A program made the position numbers and the translations under genes. From Aplectana chamaeleonis (taxonomy: Eukaryota; Nematoda; Chromadorea; Rhabditida; Cosmocercidae), in assembly GCA_029168955.1 (NCBI GenBank), contig JAPDOI010000010.1, positions 407,501 through 471,500 of the forward strand: DNA of 64,000 bases, given 5' to 3'. Below are positions 45,566 through 57,078 of this stretch, in pieces (the first letter of the stretch is position 1; every line of letters starts with the position of its first letter). The notes under the pieces are model-generated. The model was not told the DNA's origin. It saw nothing but the letters and a program-made list of their open reading frames with translations, and ran no database searches.

Positions 45566-47340
45566 CTAAAATTATCACGCGAACTCTAGAGCTGGTTGAT
45601 TGCGGAACACCTGTGATTCTCAACGGGACACAGACATTGTCTCCACCACTAGATAGCCCTCAAGATCATGAATATCATCCTAGTTGCGCTCAAAGATTGA
45701 GTTTCAAATGAGTTTATCAAAAGGAACGGAAAAGAAGAGCAAACGCGTCCTAGCGCGCTTTCTGACTCTAGGCTGAATATTTTTTGGAAATCTAAAGCTG
45801 GATGGGCAAGCAAGAGCACAATAAAGCCTTTTCCAATTAACTTCATTCACCTGCAGTTTGTTTTTGTTACACAATGAACGTGGTAGACTCGGCTCAAATT
45901 AGCAGATCGGGTTAGTTTTTCTCAGGTTTCATTCATTCTCAAATGCTTTTGTCTGTTGCCACCAATGTTTCAGTATTATATTTCATGGATAGTACGCATG
46001 ATTTGTTCGTATGTTTTTTTTTGCTTCAAGAACGGCTTGCTTCAAGACCGCAGGGGAAACTCCTCTGATTACCCCTGTTTTACCATTTTCCAAGCACTCC
46101 ATAATTTCTTTTTTTTTTGAGACTAAACCAACTGTGCACCTTTTGTCTCACTATGAGGATGAGCATCGCCTGTTTTGTTCAAAGCTGGTGTGCCTTTTGC
46201 GTCTTGTTTAAACTACATTACCATTGAGGCAAGCATAAAAACTGAAAAAAAATCTATGGAATGATAAGAAAATTTAGAAAAAAACAAAATCGGGAAACAT
46301 CTGGAGGAGTCTTCTAATTATTTCACGAATGAATCCACTGCCCAAACAAGAGAAAAAATGCGAGGGGATCAAACTACTCACAAAGCGAAGCACTGAAACA
46401 TAGGTGGCAACACATTAAAAACATTAGAGGAAAAAATTGATTCGAAAAAAAAATTGTCTGATCAGCTAAATCGGCGCGAGACCATCACATTTTTTGTCCA
46501 TGAAAACTGGAAATGTAGAAAGTTTATTAACCACCCCCACACATCCTACTCTCATCCAGCTTCACGTTTCTGGAAAAAAATTGGAACGAGCTCAAAAGTG
46601 TATTATAAATGAAACATTGCACGGAGGCTGGATATGTGATAGGCTTTCAATAAAAAATCCGCAACAATACAAGGCTGACATTAGAAGAAAATAAGAAAAA
46701 CATTCAAACCAGAGTAGAAATGAAGACAACACTACTCATGAAAAGAAAGGAGGTTAGGCACTGAAAGTATTGGGAACGCTGTGCGGCAGTCAAGAGCTAC
46801 GGTAGTGCGATCACGTCTGCAATTGCACTCACTAGATGGCGAAGTCAGCCAACCACGTTACAGAAAGTTGAGAATCGATAGTCTGTCTGGATAGTTGCCT
46901 GGGTAACCCCGTGGTTCACTTAGTGAGAACGCAGACATGTCTATGGTTTGCGAATGTGTGTTTCAGCAATGGCTAGTGCTCTCAGAATCAGGTGACTGCT
47001 AACTAGTGTCACGGTGAAGTTAAACCAAACTAACTGAGGCATGTTGTGGGCATAAGTTAGGACAATTATTTGGTCTACTTGACAGTCACAAAGGACATTT
47101 GGGTACGAAAAGTGAAGACTTTTTTCGATATTCCAAAGATCCAACCCTAAACGAAGCTCAGGCGACATTTTTTGTGATCTCCCGAGTCCCAAAAGTGGCA
47201 CTGTTCATATCGGAGTGAATTCTGGAGAGCAGTTGCAGTCCCGTCAAGATAATCTTCTAGGTGCGTGCTGCAACAGCGGTTGTCTGTAGCTGCATAAGGT
47301 CTGTCTTTCCTGCGTGCTCGACGACGGGAAAGATTCCGTT
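45566..47340. other. Unassigned stretch
   Basis: A/T-rich with several poly(T) and poly(A) tracts (for example 46014-46023 and 46241-46260). No gene or structured repeat recognised. Confidence 0.4.
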
Positions 47341-47344
47341 ACGC

Positions 47345-47647
47345 ATAGGACAACGCCAATATGCACGTGAGCCTGTCATCTTTAGTGTTGTTCCGGAGTA
47401 TTAATGTCGACATCCTGTCTTGGCCGGCCTTCGGCCCCGATCTGAATCCTATTGAGAACCTGTGGGGAAATATTGTGCGTAAGATTCACAAGGATGGAAA
47501 GCAATATGACAACGTCAGTGCTCTCAACAAGCCATCCTGGTCTCATGGAGCAACAATGATAGGAATGTTCTCGAGCGGCTCAGCTACAGCCTCCCAGACA
47601 GATTGTTCGAACGTGTTACACGCAGCGGTGCTGAAACTTCGTACTGA
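47345..47647 (+). pseudogene. Tc1-family transposase, C-terminal fragment
   Basis: The frame gives GQDN-like sequence then [11 protein letters not shown], followed by [20 protein letters not shown] (third catalytic residue E in NPIENLWG) and [19 protein letters not shown]. After a frameshift near 47530, it continues as [20 protein letters not shown] and [14 protein letters not shown], ending at 47647. This is the last third of a Tc1-like DD34E transposase. The N-terminal part and terminal repeats were not found. It is a different copy from the Tc3-like element at 59.35 kb. Confidence 0.8.
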
Positions 47648-48708
47648 CCATGTTTTGTTAGAGATTGTGTACTATTGGTTGATAAATTTTGTTGTTCACG
47701 TACAAAAACTAAACTCTTCTCTATAAATAAGGATCGAACATACTAGCAGTGGCCACACGGTACATTTCATGGTTGTTGGCGTTGCTGAAAAGGTAAAAAG
47801 TGTTCCGACATCCAAACCACGATCCAACAGCTGTTTAGCTCATTTACGGGAGCGTAGTATATTTATGTAGCGCTTTGACTATATTCTATCATTTTGAACT
47901 TCATGGGGGGCAAAGCATTTTTTTCAAAACTTTTCTGAGGGGGATTGCTTAAATGCCTGATACAAGTTGGAGTCCGTGTTCAGCTTTTTGAGGAATTTAC
48001 GGCATGTACGGCTTTCTGTAAATTTTAGCAAGATTGGTCGCTAGTAAGCGTTAGATGTTAGTGGGCCCAAATTCAAGACGCTAGTCGGTTTGCTTGGTTG
48101 AAGTTCTGCTTTCAGCATCAACCGAATAAGTCAACTAACGTCTTGTTTTTGGTTCTACAAACACCTAATACGGTACGTGGATTCATGGTAGTTTTCTGCT
48201 TCCTGCGAAATTGGCTTTCTTTTTTTAATGTGAATTTTATCGTACGTGCTCGATCCCGATAGATGATGTAGCGAATTCGTAATATAGCAAATTGTCTGAG
48301 TTTCATTGTGTCACTTGTTGTATTTCTAAAGATGAAACTCTCTTGATCGTTTTTAGAGGCAACGTTCCGGGCCCTAAGCCCATTATCAAGCCTCTGAAAC
48401 GTTCCATTCAACATTTAAAATACAAAGACAAGGCAGCACAACAACAAAGGGACGACCAATCTCTACCCTCTCAAGGATGCGTCACCACAGGCGGGTGGGA
48501 TGTAGGCGGGTGACCTAGATACAAGGATGACCTAGATGTAGCGAATATTTGAGTAGAAGACAGGTAAGCTCCGGGACATTTCAATTAAGCTTTTGATTCC
48601 GATTACCACAGCTAGGAGCGCTCGCTCTCTCATCGAAACATCCTTATCACCAATTATATTTTATAAAGGACCACCGCCCCGCTGATGGTGAAAATCGAAA
48701 TCGAGAGT
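47648..48708. other. Unassigned stretch
   Basis: No gene recognised. A 98-codon minus-strand frame at 48118-48414 has no domain. Confidence 0.4.
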
Positions 48709-49185
48709 TCAAAGTGGACGATTTTCAAATCTGAAGACATTTTTGGAATCAGCATCGATTCCTCTTTCTTTTTGATCCATACATGGCTTACTCTGAAACA
48801 AGGCATATAGGGTTGACACAATCAATCGAGTGGGTGGAAAAAGGGTCAATATGAGCTGCTGAATTGTGTGACTAGGTCTACTCTAGATTATTTGAATTTT
48901 CGATTCAGTTTTTGTCAAAAAGACGAAAAAAACGCGGAAAATCGCTTTTTTCGTCTTTTGATCATAGCCCGCTTCAAAGTGGACGATTTTCAAATCTGAA
49001 GACATTTTTGGAATCAGCATCGATTCCTCTTTCTTTTTGATCCATACATGGCTTACTCTGAAACAAGGCATATAGGGTTGACACAATCAATCGAGTGGGT
49101 GGAAAAAGGGTCAATATGAGCTGCTGAATTGTGTGACTAGGTCTACTCTAGGTTATTTGAATTTTCGATTCAGTTTTTGTCATTT
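48709..49185 (+). repeat. 265-bp tandem duplication
   Basis: The block from AAAGTGGACGATTTTCAAAT through TTTTTGATCCATACATGGC, ACAATCAATCGAGTGGGTGG and GATTCAGTTTTTGTCA occurs at 48711-48920 and again at 48976-49182, nearly identical. The period is 265 bp. The second unit belongs to the left arm of the large inverted repeat; the right arm has one unit only. Confidence 0.9.
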
Positions 49186-49518
49186 TACGAATTTAATTTT
49201 TTATATTTTTGAATTTTTAAAAAATTTAATCTCACTTTTCCTCTAGGCATTATTTACTAGCTATCCATGTAGTTACTTGCTTGAAACTTTTTGGTTCTTA
49301 ACTATTCTGATTTTATTCTATTTGTAGTTATTACTCATTTTGAATTGCTTTATTTGATTTTTTATCTAAATTTGCACTGTACTTTGAATTCTCATACACT
49401 TCAATTTGATGAATATAACTTTGCTTTATCTGAAAAATGGTTTGATAACAACGATAAAGTATTATTCGGTTATGAATCGTTTCAACTGTGACTTCAGACA
49501 AACAACTCATAACACTAA

Positions 49519-50869
49519 CAAGGGAACCACAATAAGTCATAGTGACCATTCCAAATGAAATGTACTTTTCTAGAACCATTTTCGGACGAAAAGTCCGAAT
49601 AGGCCCATCGCAGCTGCTTAGACCCACTCTAAAAAAAATATAGGCATTTTTTCTCTGATTTTCGTACCTACTGTACCCTCCAAAAAGCGCATTATTTTTA
49701 TGAAAATCCGGAAACGGATCTCATAATCGTGTTCAGCGGCCAAAACTACCCCACTAAGCAAAGTTTGGGTGAAGGAACATTTTCCGAACTTTGCGCAGAC
49801 TGAAAGCGTTTTGGACTTTTTCGGTTGGACGTTTATTTACACCAATTAGAGGGCTCTCGAAGCGTTGTAGAAAAATATTCCAGATTTGACGAAAAATTCG
49901 TTCTGGGGGGTTATTTGGGGTGCTGAAAACGAATCTGAGGTCCATTTATCGGTTTTCCGAAGTTTTCGACTGTATTCGTTCACAGATTCCCATCGGGGGA
50001 GAATTTGATGGCAAATCGCGACTTTTGACGATTTCCGGAGTGCTACTATAGGTCATGCTCAAATTATTTCCCTGGGGGTTATTTGGAGTGCTGAACACGA
50101 ATCTGATGTCAGTTTATCGATTTTTGTCAGCTTACGGTAGATTACGGTGGGTATACGGTAGTTTGGTCAGAGTCTCAGATTTGTCTCAAAGTTTCTACAG
50201 TTGACCGCAATGTTAAAAGGACATGGTGCGGTCGCGTCTCGCATTAAAACTACGGTAGAATCTGGCACTTTGCCAGATTTCGTCATCGATCGGCGCCACA
50301 GCTGATATTCTCGTGAGCAGAGAGACGACGGTTGGCGCCGATTGAAGACGAAATCTGGCAAAAAGCCAGATTGTACCGTAGTTTTAGTGCGAGTCCGCAA
50401 CCGCACCATGTCCTTTTAACATTGCGGTCAACTGTATGTGGGGGTTATTTGGGATGCTGAATACGAATTTGATGTCCATTTGTCGATTATCGGAATATTG
50501 AGGTAGGTTTTGCCTCCTAAATGACATGTTACCTACCGTAACCTACAGTAAACCTTAAAATTTCCACAAGCGAGCCCCAGATTCGTGTTCAGCACCCCAG
50601 TATATACATGTTTTTAGTTTTTTTTTTACCCCAGTATACCTATATGCATGTTTTTAGCAGAATCCGGAGAAAAATTTTAAAACACGCTAGAAATTCCATG
50701 GGGGGTGGGTACCCTTACCTTGCCGCGAAGCTTTAAAAAACGCTCATATCTCTTTTCAGAGTGGGTCTAGGCAGCTGCAATGAGCATATTCGGACTTTTT
50801 GTCCGAAAATGGTTCTAGAAAAGTACATTTCATTTGGAACGGTCACTATGACTTATTGTGGTTCCCTTG
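49519..50869 (+). mobile_element. Harbinger-like non-autonomous element with TAA target duplication
   Basis: A 1351-bp element with long inverted ends: CAAGGGAACCACAATAAGTC at the left and its complement GACTTATTGTGGTTCCCTTG at the right, pairing for about 90 bp (through CGGACGAAAAGTCCGAATA). TAA flanks both sides (49516-49518 and 50870-50872). The right arm of the surrounding inverted repeat has the uninterrupted sequence CACTAAGAACC, proving the insertion. A 3-bp TAA duplication fits the PIF/Harbinger class. No transposase. It carries a hairpin MITE and five copies of an internal module. Confidence 0.85.
50198..50434. mobile_element. Hairpin MITE, TA-flanked, inside the Harbinger-like element
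   Basis: A 237-bp palindrome beginning CAGTTGACCGCAATGTTAAA and ending with its complement CATTGCGGTCAACTG. Flanked by TA at 50196-50197 and 50435-50436. The empty site is present in the related copy at 13850 (GTTTCTATGTGGGGGTT). It contains the pair CTGGCACTTTGCCAGATTTC / GAAATCTGGCAAAAAGCCAG. Confidence 0.85.
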
Positions 50870-51635
50870 TAAGAACCTCTAGAGTCTTCGATGTACGAGC
50901 AAATTCAAGTTTCAATCGTTTGTGTCAATACTAAAATTTCTTAGAGGTATTACTTTCGGATTCCGAAAACACCATTCGTCGCCCTGATTTCCAGAATGTT
51001 TTCAAGTTTGTGAAAACAATTGTTTTCTGGAGTAGTTATGACATATTTTGCCCTTCCAAGAAGTTGAAATTCTTCAGAATCTATGAAACTTCAACCTGAA
51101 AAACATCATCACTCGATTCTTGTCGTATTGCAAATTTCGAAACTGTCTCCATACGTGGGAAACAGTCAAGATTTTTCTAGTATTGGATGATTTCCGCGCT
51201 GGCAATGGTCCCCCTTCAGCTTCCTGCGCCTCCACTCCTTCCACTCTATCTCTCTCTTCCTCTCGACGATCTGACGCACTCCTCGCACGAAGGCAGTCCC
51301 CCGAAGTGGATTGAATTCGAGCAGCGGAGATAGATTGGAGAGACGGCGGTGGAAGGTTTGGTCCTTGGAAAACCAATGGTCCGAATGTGATAAGAGTAAG
51401 CACAGTGGGTGGTTTCTGAGATGTTGGTGTATGGGGACGGGATAAAAATTACGTGGTTAACGGTATGGGGGGACTGATTTCTTGGACAGCTTTGGAGGGC
51501 TCAGAAAAGAAAGCGTTTAACTGTGTGGGTGGTCACCATCATACGCGCATTTAGAGAAAATCGAAACAGGAACTAGCCTCATGGGTGGTCCTTTCCTGGG
51601 ACACCTAGTCCCGTTCTCGTACTGTGCTATTGAAG

Positions 51636-52004
51636 AGTGAATCCTTAGTCGTAGACCACCCAGCAGCCAACGAGCGCGGCCGCGGCGCGTCACCGCACTG
51701 ATGAATCCACCAAGCGAATGGTGTGACTCAACCAACTAACTTCTCTTCGACAAATGCGGACAGAAATGCATTGAATACAAGGAGAAGGATCGGAATATGG
51801 AATTTTTCATTTTTTCAATTAAAAAAAATCACATTTTCATCGGAATGTGGAGAAAACCCTGTGTTTTATCTTTGTCGTTGCGGGAAAGAGTCGCTTACAG
51901 TACCCGCTTTCAAAATCTCCTTGCAACTGGTGAGTGAATTCTTAGTCGCAGGCCAGCCGGCTGCCAGGGCGCGCGGCCGCGGCGCGTCACCAGACTCATG
52001 AAGG
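51636..52004 (+). repeat. 66-bp GC-rich direct repeat in the loop
   Basis: AGTGAATCCTTAGTCGTAGAC through GAGCGCGGCCGCGGCGCGTCACC to CTGATGA at 51636-51702 recurs at 51934-52000 with the same GCGGCCGCGGCGCGTCACC core (both longer strings shown in part). The two copies lie 298 bp apart in the loop between the arms of the inverted repeat. Confidence 0.75.
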
Positions 52005-52099
52005 AAATTAGAAGCGATTCAGTTTTTGACTGCACGCTTACACTTTGAGCGTGTTATTTTTCTTGCGTGAAACGTGGAAACGTGAAACGTGCGTGAAAC

Positions 52100-52974
52100 G
52101 TCGAAATTCGCAATACGACAAGAATCGAGTGATGATGTTTTTCAGGTTGAAGTTTCATAGATTCTGAAGAATTTCAACTTCTTGGAAGGGCAAAATATGT
52201 CATAACTACTCCAGAAAACAATTGTTTTCACAAACTTGAAAACATTCTAGAAATCAGGGCGACGAATAGTATTTTCGGAATCCGAAAAGAATACCTCCAA
52301 GAAATTTTAGTATTGACACAAACGATTGAAACTTAAATTTGCTCCTACATCGAAGACTCTAGAGGTTCTTAGTGTTATGAATTGTTTGTCTGAAGTCACA
52401 GTTGAAACGATTCATAACCGAATAATATTTTATCGTTGTCATCAAAACCATTTTTCAGATAAAGCGAAGTTATATTGATCAAATTGAAGTATATAAGAAT
52501 TCAAAGTACAGTGAAAATTTAGATAAAAATTAAATAAAGTAATTTAAAATGAGTAATAACTACAAATAGAAAAACCAAAGTAGTTAAGAACCAAAAAGTT
52601 TCAAGCTAGTAACTACATGGATAGCTAGTAAATAATGCCTAGAGGAAAAGTGAGATTAAATTTTTCAAAAATTCAAAAGTATAAAAAAATTAAATTTATT
52701 AAATGACAAAAACTGAATCGAAAATTCAAATAAACTAGAGTAGACCCAGTCACACAATTCAGCAGCTCATATTGACCCACTTTTCACCCACTCGATTGAT
52801 TGTGTCAACCCTATATGCCTTGCCAGAGTAAGCCATGTATGGATCAGAAAGAAAGAGAGATCGATGCTGATTATCAAAAATGTCTTGAAATTCGAAAATC
52901 GTCCACTTTGAAGCGAGTTATGATGAAAAGACGAAAAAAGCGATTTTCCGCGTTTTTTTCGCCTTTTTGCCAAA
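52100..52974 (-). repeat. Large inverted repeat, right arm
   Basis: Reverse complement of the left arm. It retains the empty target of the Harbinger-like element (on the plus strand GGTTCTTAGTGTTATG at 52365-52380), so the inverted duplication predates that insertion, or the insertion happened in only one arm. No gene. Confidence 0.9.
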
Positions 52975-53130
52975 ACTTAGGGTGGGTATTGTACCAAAGG
53001 AAGGACCCCCTTTTAGGGTTGAGTAAAACAAATGTAAAAAAGATGCACATCGAATACAGAAAAGGCAAGTATGGTAGCCATCGTTCGCAAAGGACATCAT
53101 GGAGGACGTGCGAACTCGTGTGGCTATCAC

Positions 53131-53431
<301 letters not shown>

Positions 53432-53458
53432 TAGAGTTTGCACAATCATTTTATTCAA

Positions 53459-53990
53459 GAGCGGCATGCACGAACGCGGCGGGTTAGGTTGGGGTTAGGC
53501 AGGGTTTGAAGCGTCGGCGCGTTTGATGATAGCAGCGCAAGGGCTAAAAGGGGGTTAGGCTAGCACTGAAAAATCGTTCCCTCGCGAACCCTACGTACAG
53601 GCCATAAAACGGCCAAAGTCTCACCGTCGACTGCGTACCAAGCGCTGCGCGACCGCACGCGCGTCGGAAGCAGACGAGTTTTGGCCGCCGCGCGACGAGT
53701 TTCGGCCGCCGCGCAGTGGCCGAAACGTCGCGCGGCGGCCGAAACTCGTTGCGCGGCGGCCAAAACTCGTCTGCTTCCGACGCGCGTGCGGTTGCGCAGC
53801 GCGTGGTACGCAGTCGACGGTGAGACTTTGGCCGTTTTGTGGCCTGTAGGAGGGTGGGGCAGCCGAAACCCTGTTGAGACCCCAACTATTGATCATCTCC
53901 AGCACTCGCACAGCAATCATCAAACGCGCCGACGCCCCAAACCCTGTCAAACCCCATCCTAACCCGCCGCGTGCGTTTATGCCGCTCCTG
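53459..53990. mobile_element. GC-rich MITE, copy 3, with hairpin insertion
   Basis: Outer ends GAGCGGCATGCACGAACGCG and GTGCGTTTATGCCGCTC; the halves (53459-53597 and 53849-53990) match copies 1 and 2 at 38.6-39.2 kb. The middle is a separate hairpin element. Confidence 0.8.
53598..53846. mobile_element. Hairpin MITE, TA-flanked, inside the GC-rich MITE
   Basis: A 249-bp palindrome beginning CAGGCCATAAAACGGCCAAA and ending with GGCCGTTTTGTGGCCTG. Flanked by TA (53596-53597 and 53847-53848). The empty site is visible in copy 1 (CCTAGGTAGGG, complement CCCTACCTAGG). The centre holds repeated GCGCGGCGGCCGAAACTCG-type words. Frames across it on both strands are palindrome artefacts. Confidence 0.85.
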
Positions 53991-54122
53991 ATGAATGGAC
54001 GGGGCTGCGAAGGTAGATCACCCCGCACGAATCGAAACCCCATTCTCCGATGAGGCCGCCAACCCCGCACGGCCAGCCGCCTGGTCCATGTGTCAGACTA
54101 AAACGAAAACGGAAACCATAAA
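53988..54122 (-). repeat. Conserved 135-bp repeat, second copy
   Basis: Inverted copy of 45430-45565 (GATCACCCCGCACGAATCG, CGGCCAGCCGCCTGGTCCAT, AACGGAAACCAT on the plus strand). It directly abuts the right end of the GC-rich MITE. Confidence 0.6.
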
Positions 54123-56515
54123 TAGGTATCGTCAACCTCTAGGTGAGAGAAAGCCGCGACGCTGTTTGGCAGAAAAAATTGCGCATAGGAAAACGAAGGG
54201 AATACTATTGATCGAATGATTTCGCGCTCGATCGCTGAGCGTGGATTCCTACTTGAGAGACACAGACGATCAGTAAGTAAACGAGTAAGTAAAAAACATA
54301 TTTGAGTAAGTAGGGAGGCAAGTGAGAAAGTCAGCAAGGACGTAAGCAAGAAAAAAAGCAAGTAAGTTAGAGAGTAAGAGAGTAAGTAAGCAAGTAGGTA
54401 ATTGAGTGAGGAATTGAACTAGTAAGTAAGAAGGAAAGTAAGTAAGTAAGATCGTAAACTCACGGGGAGCTCTAGTGAGCTTTCGATTTCGATTATCACC
54501 ATCACTGTAGAGATGGGTCTCGGTGAAATATTTGGCGCTAAGAATGTTCCTACGAATAAGCTACCGCTTCTTGTTGAAGCAATCAAAGTTAAGAGCTTAC
54601 TAGAGATGCCCCAGGGCACAATTCTGTAGGTAGATATCTTCTGTTTCCGAGTCAGATTTACTCTGTTCCCTCGCGCGCTTGTGCGGAGCAAGGTAGAGAC
54701 AGCGCGAAATTGTAGGGAGAGGGAGACTTAGCGTACGCACGCAGACGAACGAAACGAACGGAAATATGTAAATCACACTCGGAAACAGAGGATAAGTTGG
54801 TCAGAAGACATGTAACCCTCGTAATTAATTGGAAGGCTTCGGTGGCGTTTTAAAAGTTCTGAGTAAGCCAACGGGTGAGTGGTAAGGTAACATCAGCAGA
54901 AAATGAAGAGTTCGATAAAAAAGGGCTTCCGGGACCTGAACAAAAGAAATTTCATAAATTCTGTCAGATTTTGGGTGATTTTCCTTGGAAAAATAATCTC
55001 TAAGGTACCGTTCCAGACAAACCTCGCCTTTGAGCTTACAATAGAGTACAGTTTTAATGGCTTTCAGGAGCAGGACAGAGTTAAAGGAACGGCAAAGAAT
55101 TCTCTGTAAAAATCAGAAAAAATAGCAAAGAGGAGTATGCCAGTCTTCAGGTTGACCCTCCTTGGATTCAACTTCTTAAGACTGGTACGCCTTGACCTGC
55201 AATCATCAGTAATGGTTTTCCTACTTAAAAAGGCTACGGATTTATGAATCGATTTCTAAACGAAAACTCGAAAAGCTTTGTCAGGCTAAGTCCCAACATA
55301 TCTATAAAGAATATCTCATAGATATCTGATAGTGATAGATATCTGAATATCTGATATCTGATAGTGATAGAAAAATATCTTTTGCGAGGCCGAGAGCCAC
55401 AATTAGGTCCAAATTCTTCACAAAAAGACGGGTTCAGCTTATCTTCGTTTGAGTAAAACTACACCACTGCAAGGTCAATGCCAATGTTCAGACGGGAAAT
55501 GGTATAACTTTTGCAGAAATCATAGATGTATGGTCTGCCAATTTGAGATCATGTTTATTCGTTCGAAGTTCTTTTCTCTTTTTTTGGGGTTTGTCTTATA
55601 CAGCGTACTGAAATAAATAAGTAAATAAATCTATTCTCCCTTCAATCGAAAAACACTGCTAACGAATGCAGGTAAAACCTGCCAAATTATTATAGTAGGA
55701 TAATTGAGCCATGTCGATACATAACAGCGTTTGTGGGAAACCTGCGGTACTGTGTGGTCGAAACGAAACTAATATTTTTATAACCTCTCCGTTTGACTGA
55801 CGTTTCGTCGAATTTCGCCTTCTTCTGAGCCTGAAAAAAACAGAATCAGAATCCACGAAACTACCCTCCCGAACCTCATTCAATCCTACAGAGAAGTTTT
55901 CACACGAACGCGAACTAAACGAAAATATGTCACAGTTAATACCAAACTTCGAGAGGGCCAAAAGTCCGACAGGATGGGATGGAAGTTGTAAGTATAGTTG
56001 TGCCATTCAGATAGATTCTAATCGATATATTCGAATAATTGCCATTCGAATACGTATTCATTATAGGAGTTTATAGAATCGTACCATTAGATTACTATTC
56101 AAAATCTGACCCTAAAAAGAAGAGATCATTAGAATCGATTCAAAAACCGGAACTAAAAAAACAGGGTCATTCGAATCTATTTGGTATTTGATGCCTACTT
56201 TTCGAATGACCATCCGAATAGTTATAATTTCGAATAGTTTTTAATAAATCTGCTCCTTCGTCACTATTGGAGGTGTACGGTAGGTGGCCGTGTGTGCCAT
56301 TGGCAGGTATGACCACGCAAAAGGTTTCGAAATCACGTGGCGCTTCGCCGCCTGCAAAATGTGGTAAAACAACGGTTTGGTGTGCGTCCTTACCGCAGTT
56401 TCTGTGTTTGCCAGCGCTGCAACGATTGATTGCTTTGACTAGTCCCACCTCATTTAATGTGTAATTGTACCCAAATGAATCTGTAACTAATATTTTTTGA
56501 CAAGGGAGTCAGATG
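54123..56515. other. Mostly unassigned
   Basis: Holds a degenerate AAGT-rich stretch (54268-54452). At about 54.67-54.80 kb lies a GTGCGGAGCAAGGTAGAGAC block related to 21.30-21.36 kb. At 55.31-55.37 kb there are short ATCTGATA repeats, and at 56.03-56.24 kb TTCGAAT-rich sequence. A 115-codon minus-strand frame (55659-56006) has no recognisable domain. Confidence 0.4.
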
Positions 56516-57078
56516 AGCGCGATGTTACGTAAAGCTACATGATGTCGCTTCCTTTCGAGGCGCGCGCTCGCTGCGCGGCGCAGCATCAGAGCGCGCATTC
56601 TCGCCACAGCGGTGCCGTTCCTCAACAATGCACCATTCAAATAAGGTAATTTGTACGTATGGTGTATAGTGAAGAAGGATTCGCTCGTAAACAGCACTGG
56701 GCACTAGAGTATATCTAACGAATAATATCGATTTTTCCGAATAAATCTAGTTTTCTCTTCATGATCGTAATGGTTTCAACGGCACTTGTTATCACACACT
56801 GGGGTAAGTGAAAGGCTCTCATATTTGATGAAAAAAAAGTGGGATTTCGTCTATTCATTAACATGCCACAGCCAATTAATTGAGTTTTTATTCGAATATT
56901 CGAATAATCGAATAAATGGTTATAGCAATTCTGCGATTGGAGAGAAATTTACTTTTTCATCAATTATAGAAACCTTCCCCCTCACGTAATGTTTGATACC
57001 AAGGGCAGTTGAAATCATCTCGTCTCTGCGAAAATATAAGAGTTAATTGGAAAACCGATATTATTCGTTTGATATACT

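Larger units (their letters stand above)
48917..51140 (+). repeat. Large inverted repeat, left arm
   Basis: Excluding the inserted element at 49519-50869, about 870 bp of this arm match the right arm (52100-52974) in reverse, at about 85-90% identity by eye. Shared landmarks include GACGAAAAAAACGCGGAAAA, TTACTAGCTATCCATGTAG, GTTTCAACTGTGACTTCAGA, CTCTAGAGTCTTCGATGTA and TTCTTGTCGTATTGCAAA. No gene is seen in the arm; a 66-codon frame at 49291-49491 is A/T-rich sequence. Confidence 0.9.

Noticed and set aside
53544..54070. Long GC-rich frames on both strands
   Set aside because: They are produced by the palindromic hairpin MITE and its host MITE.
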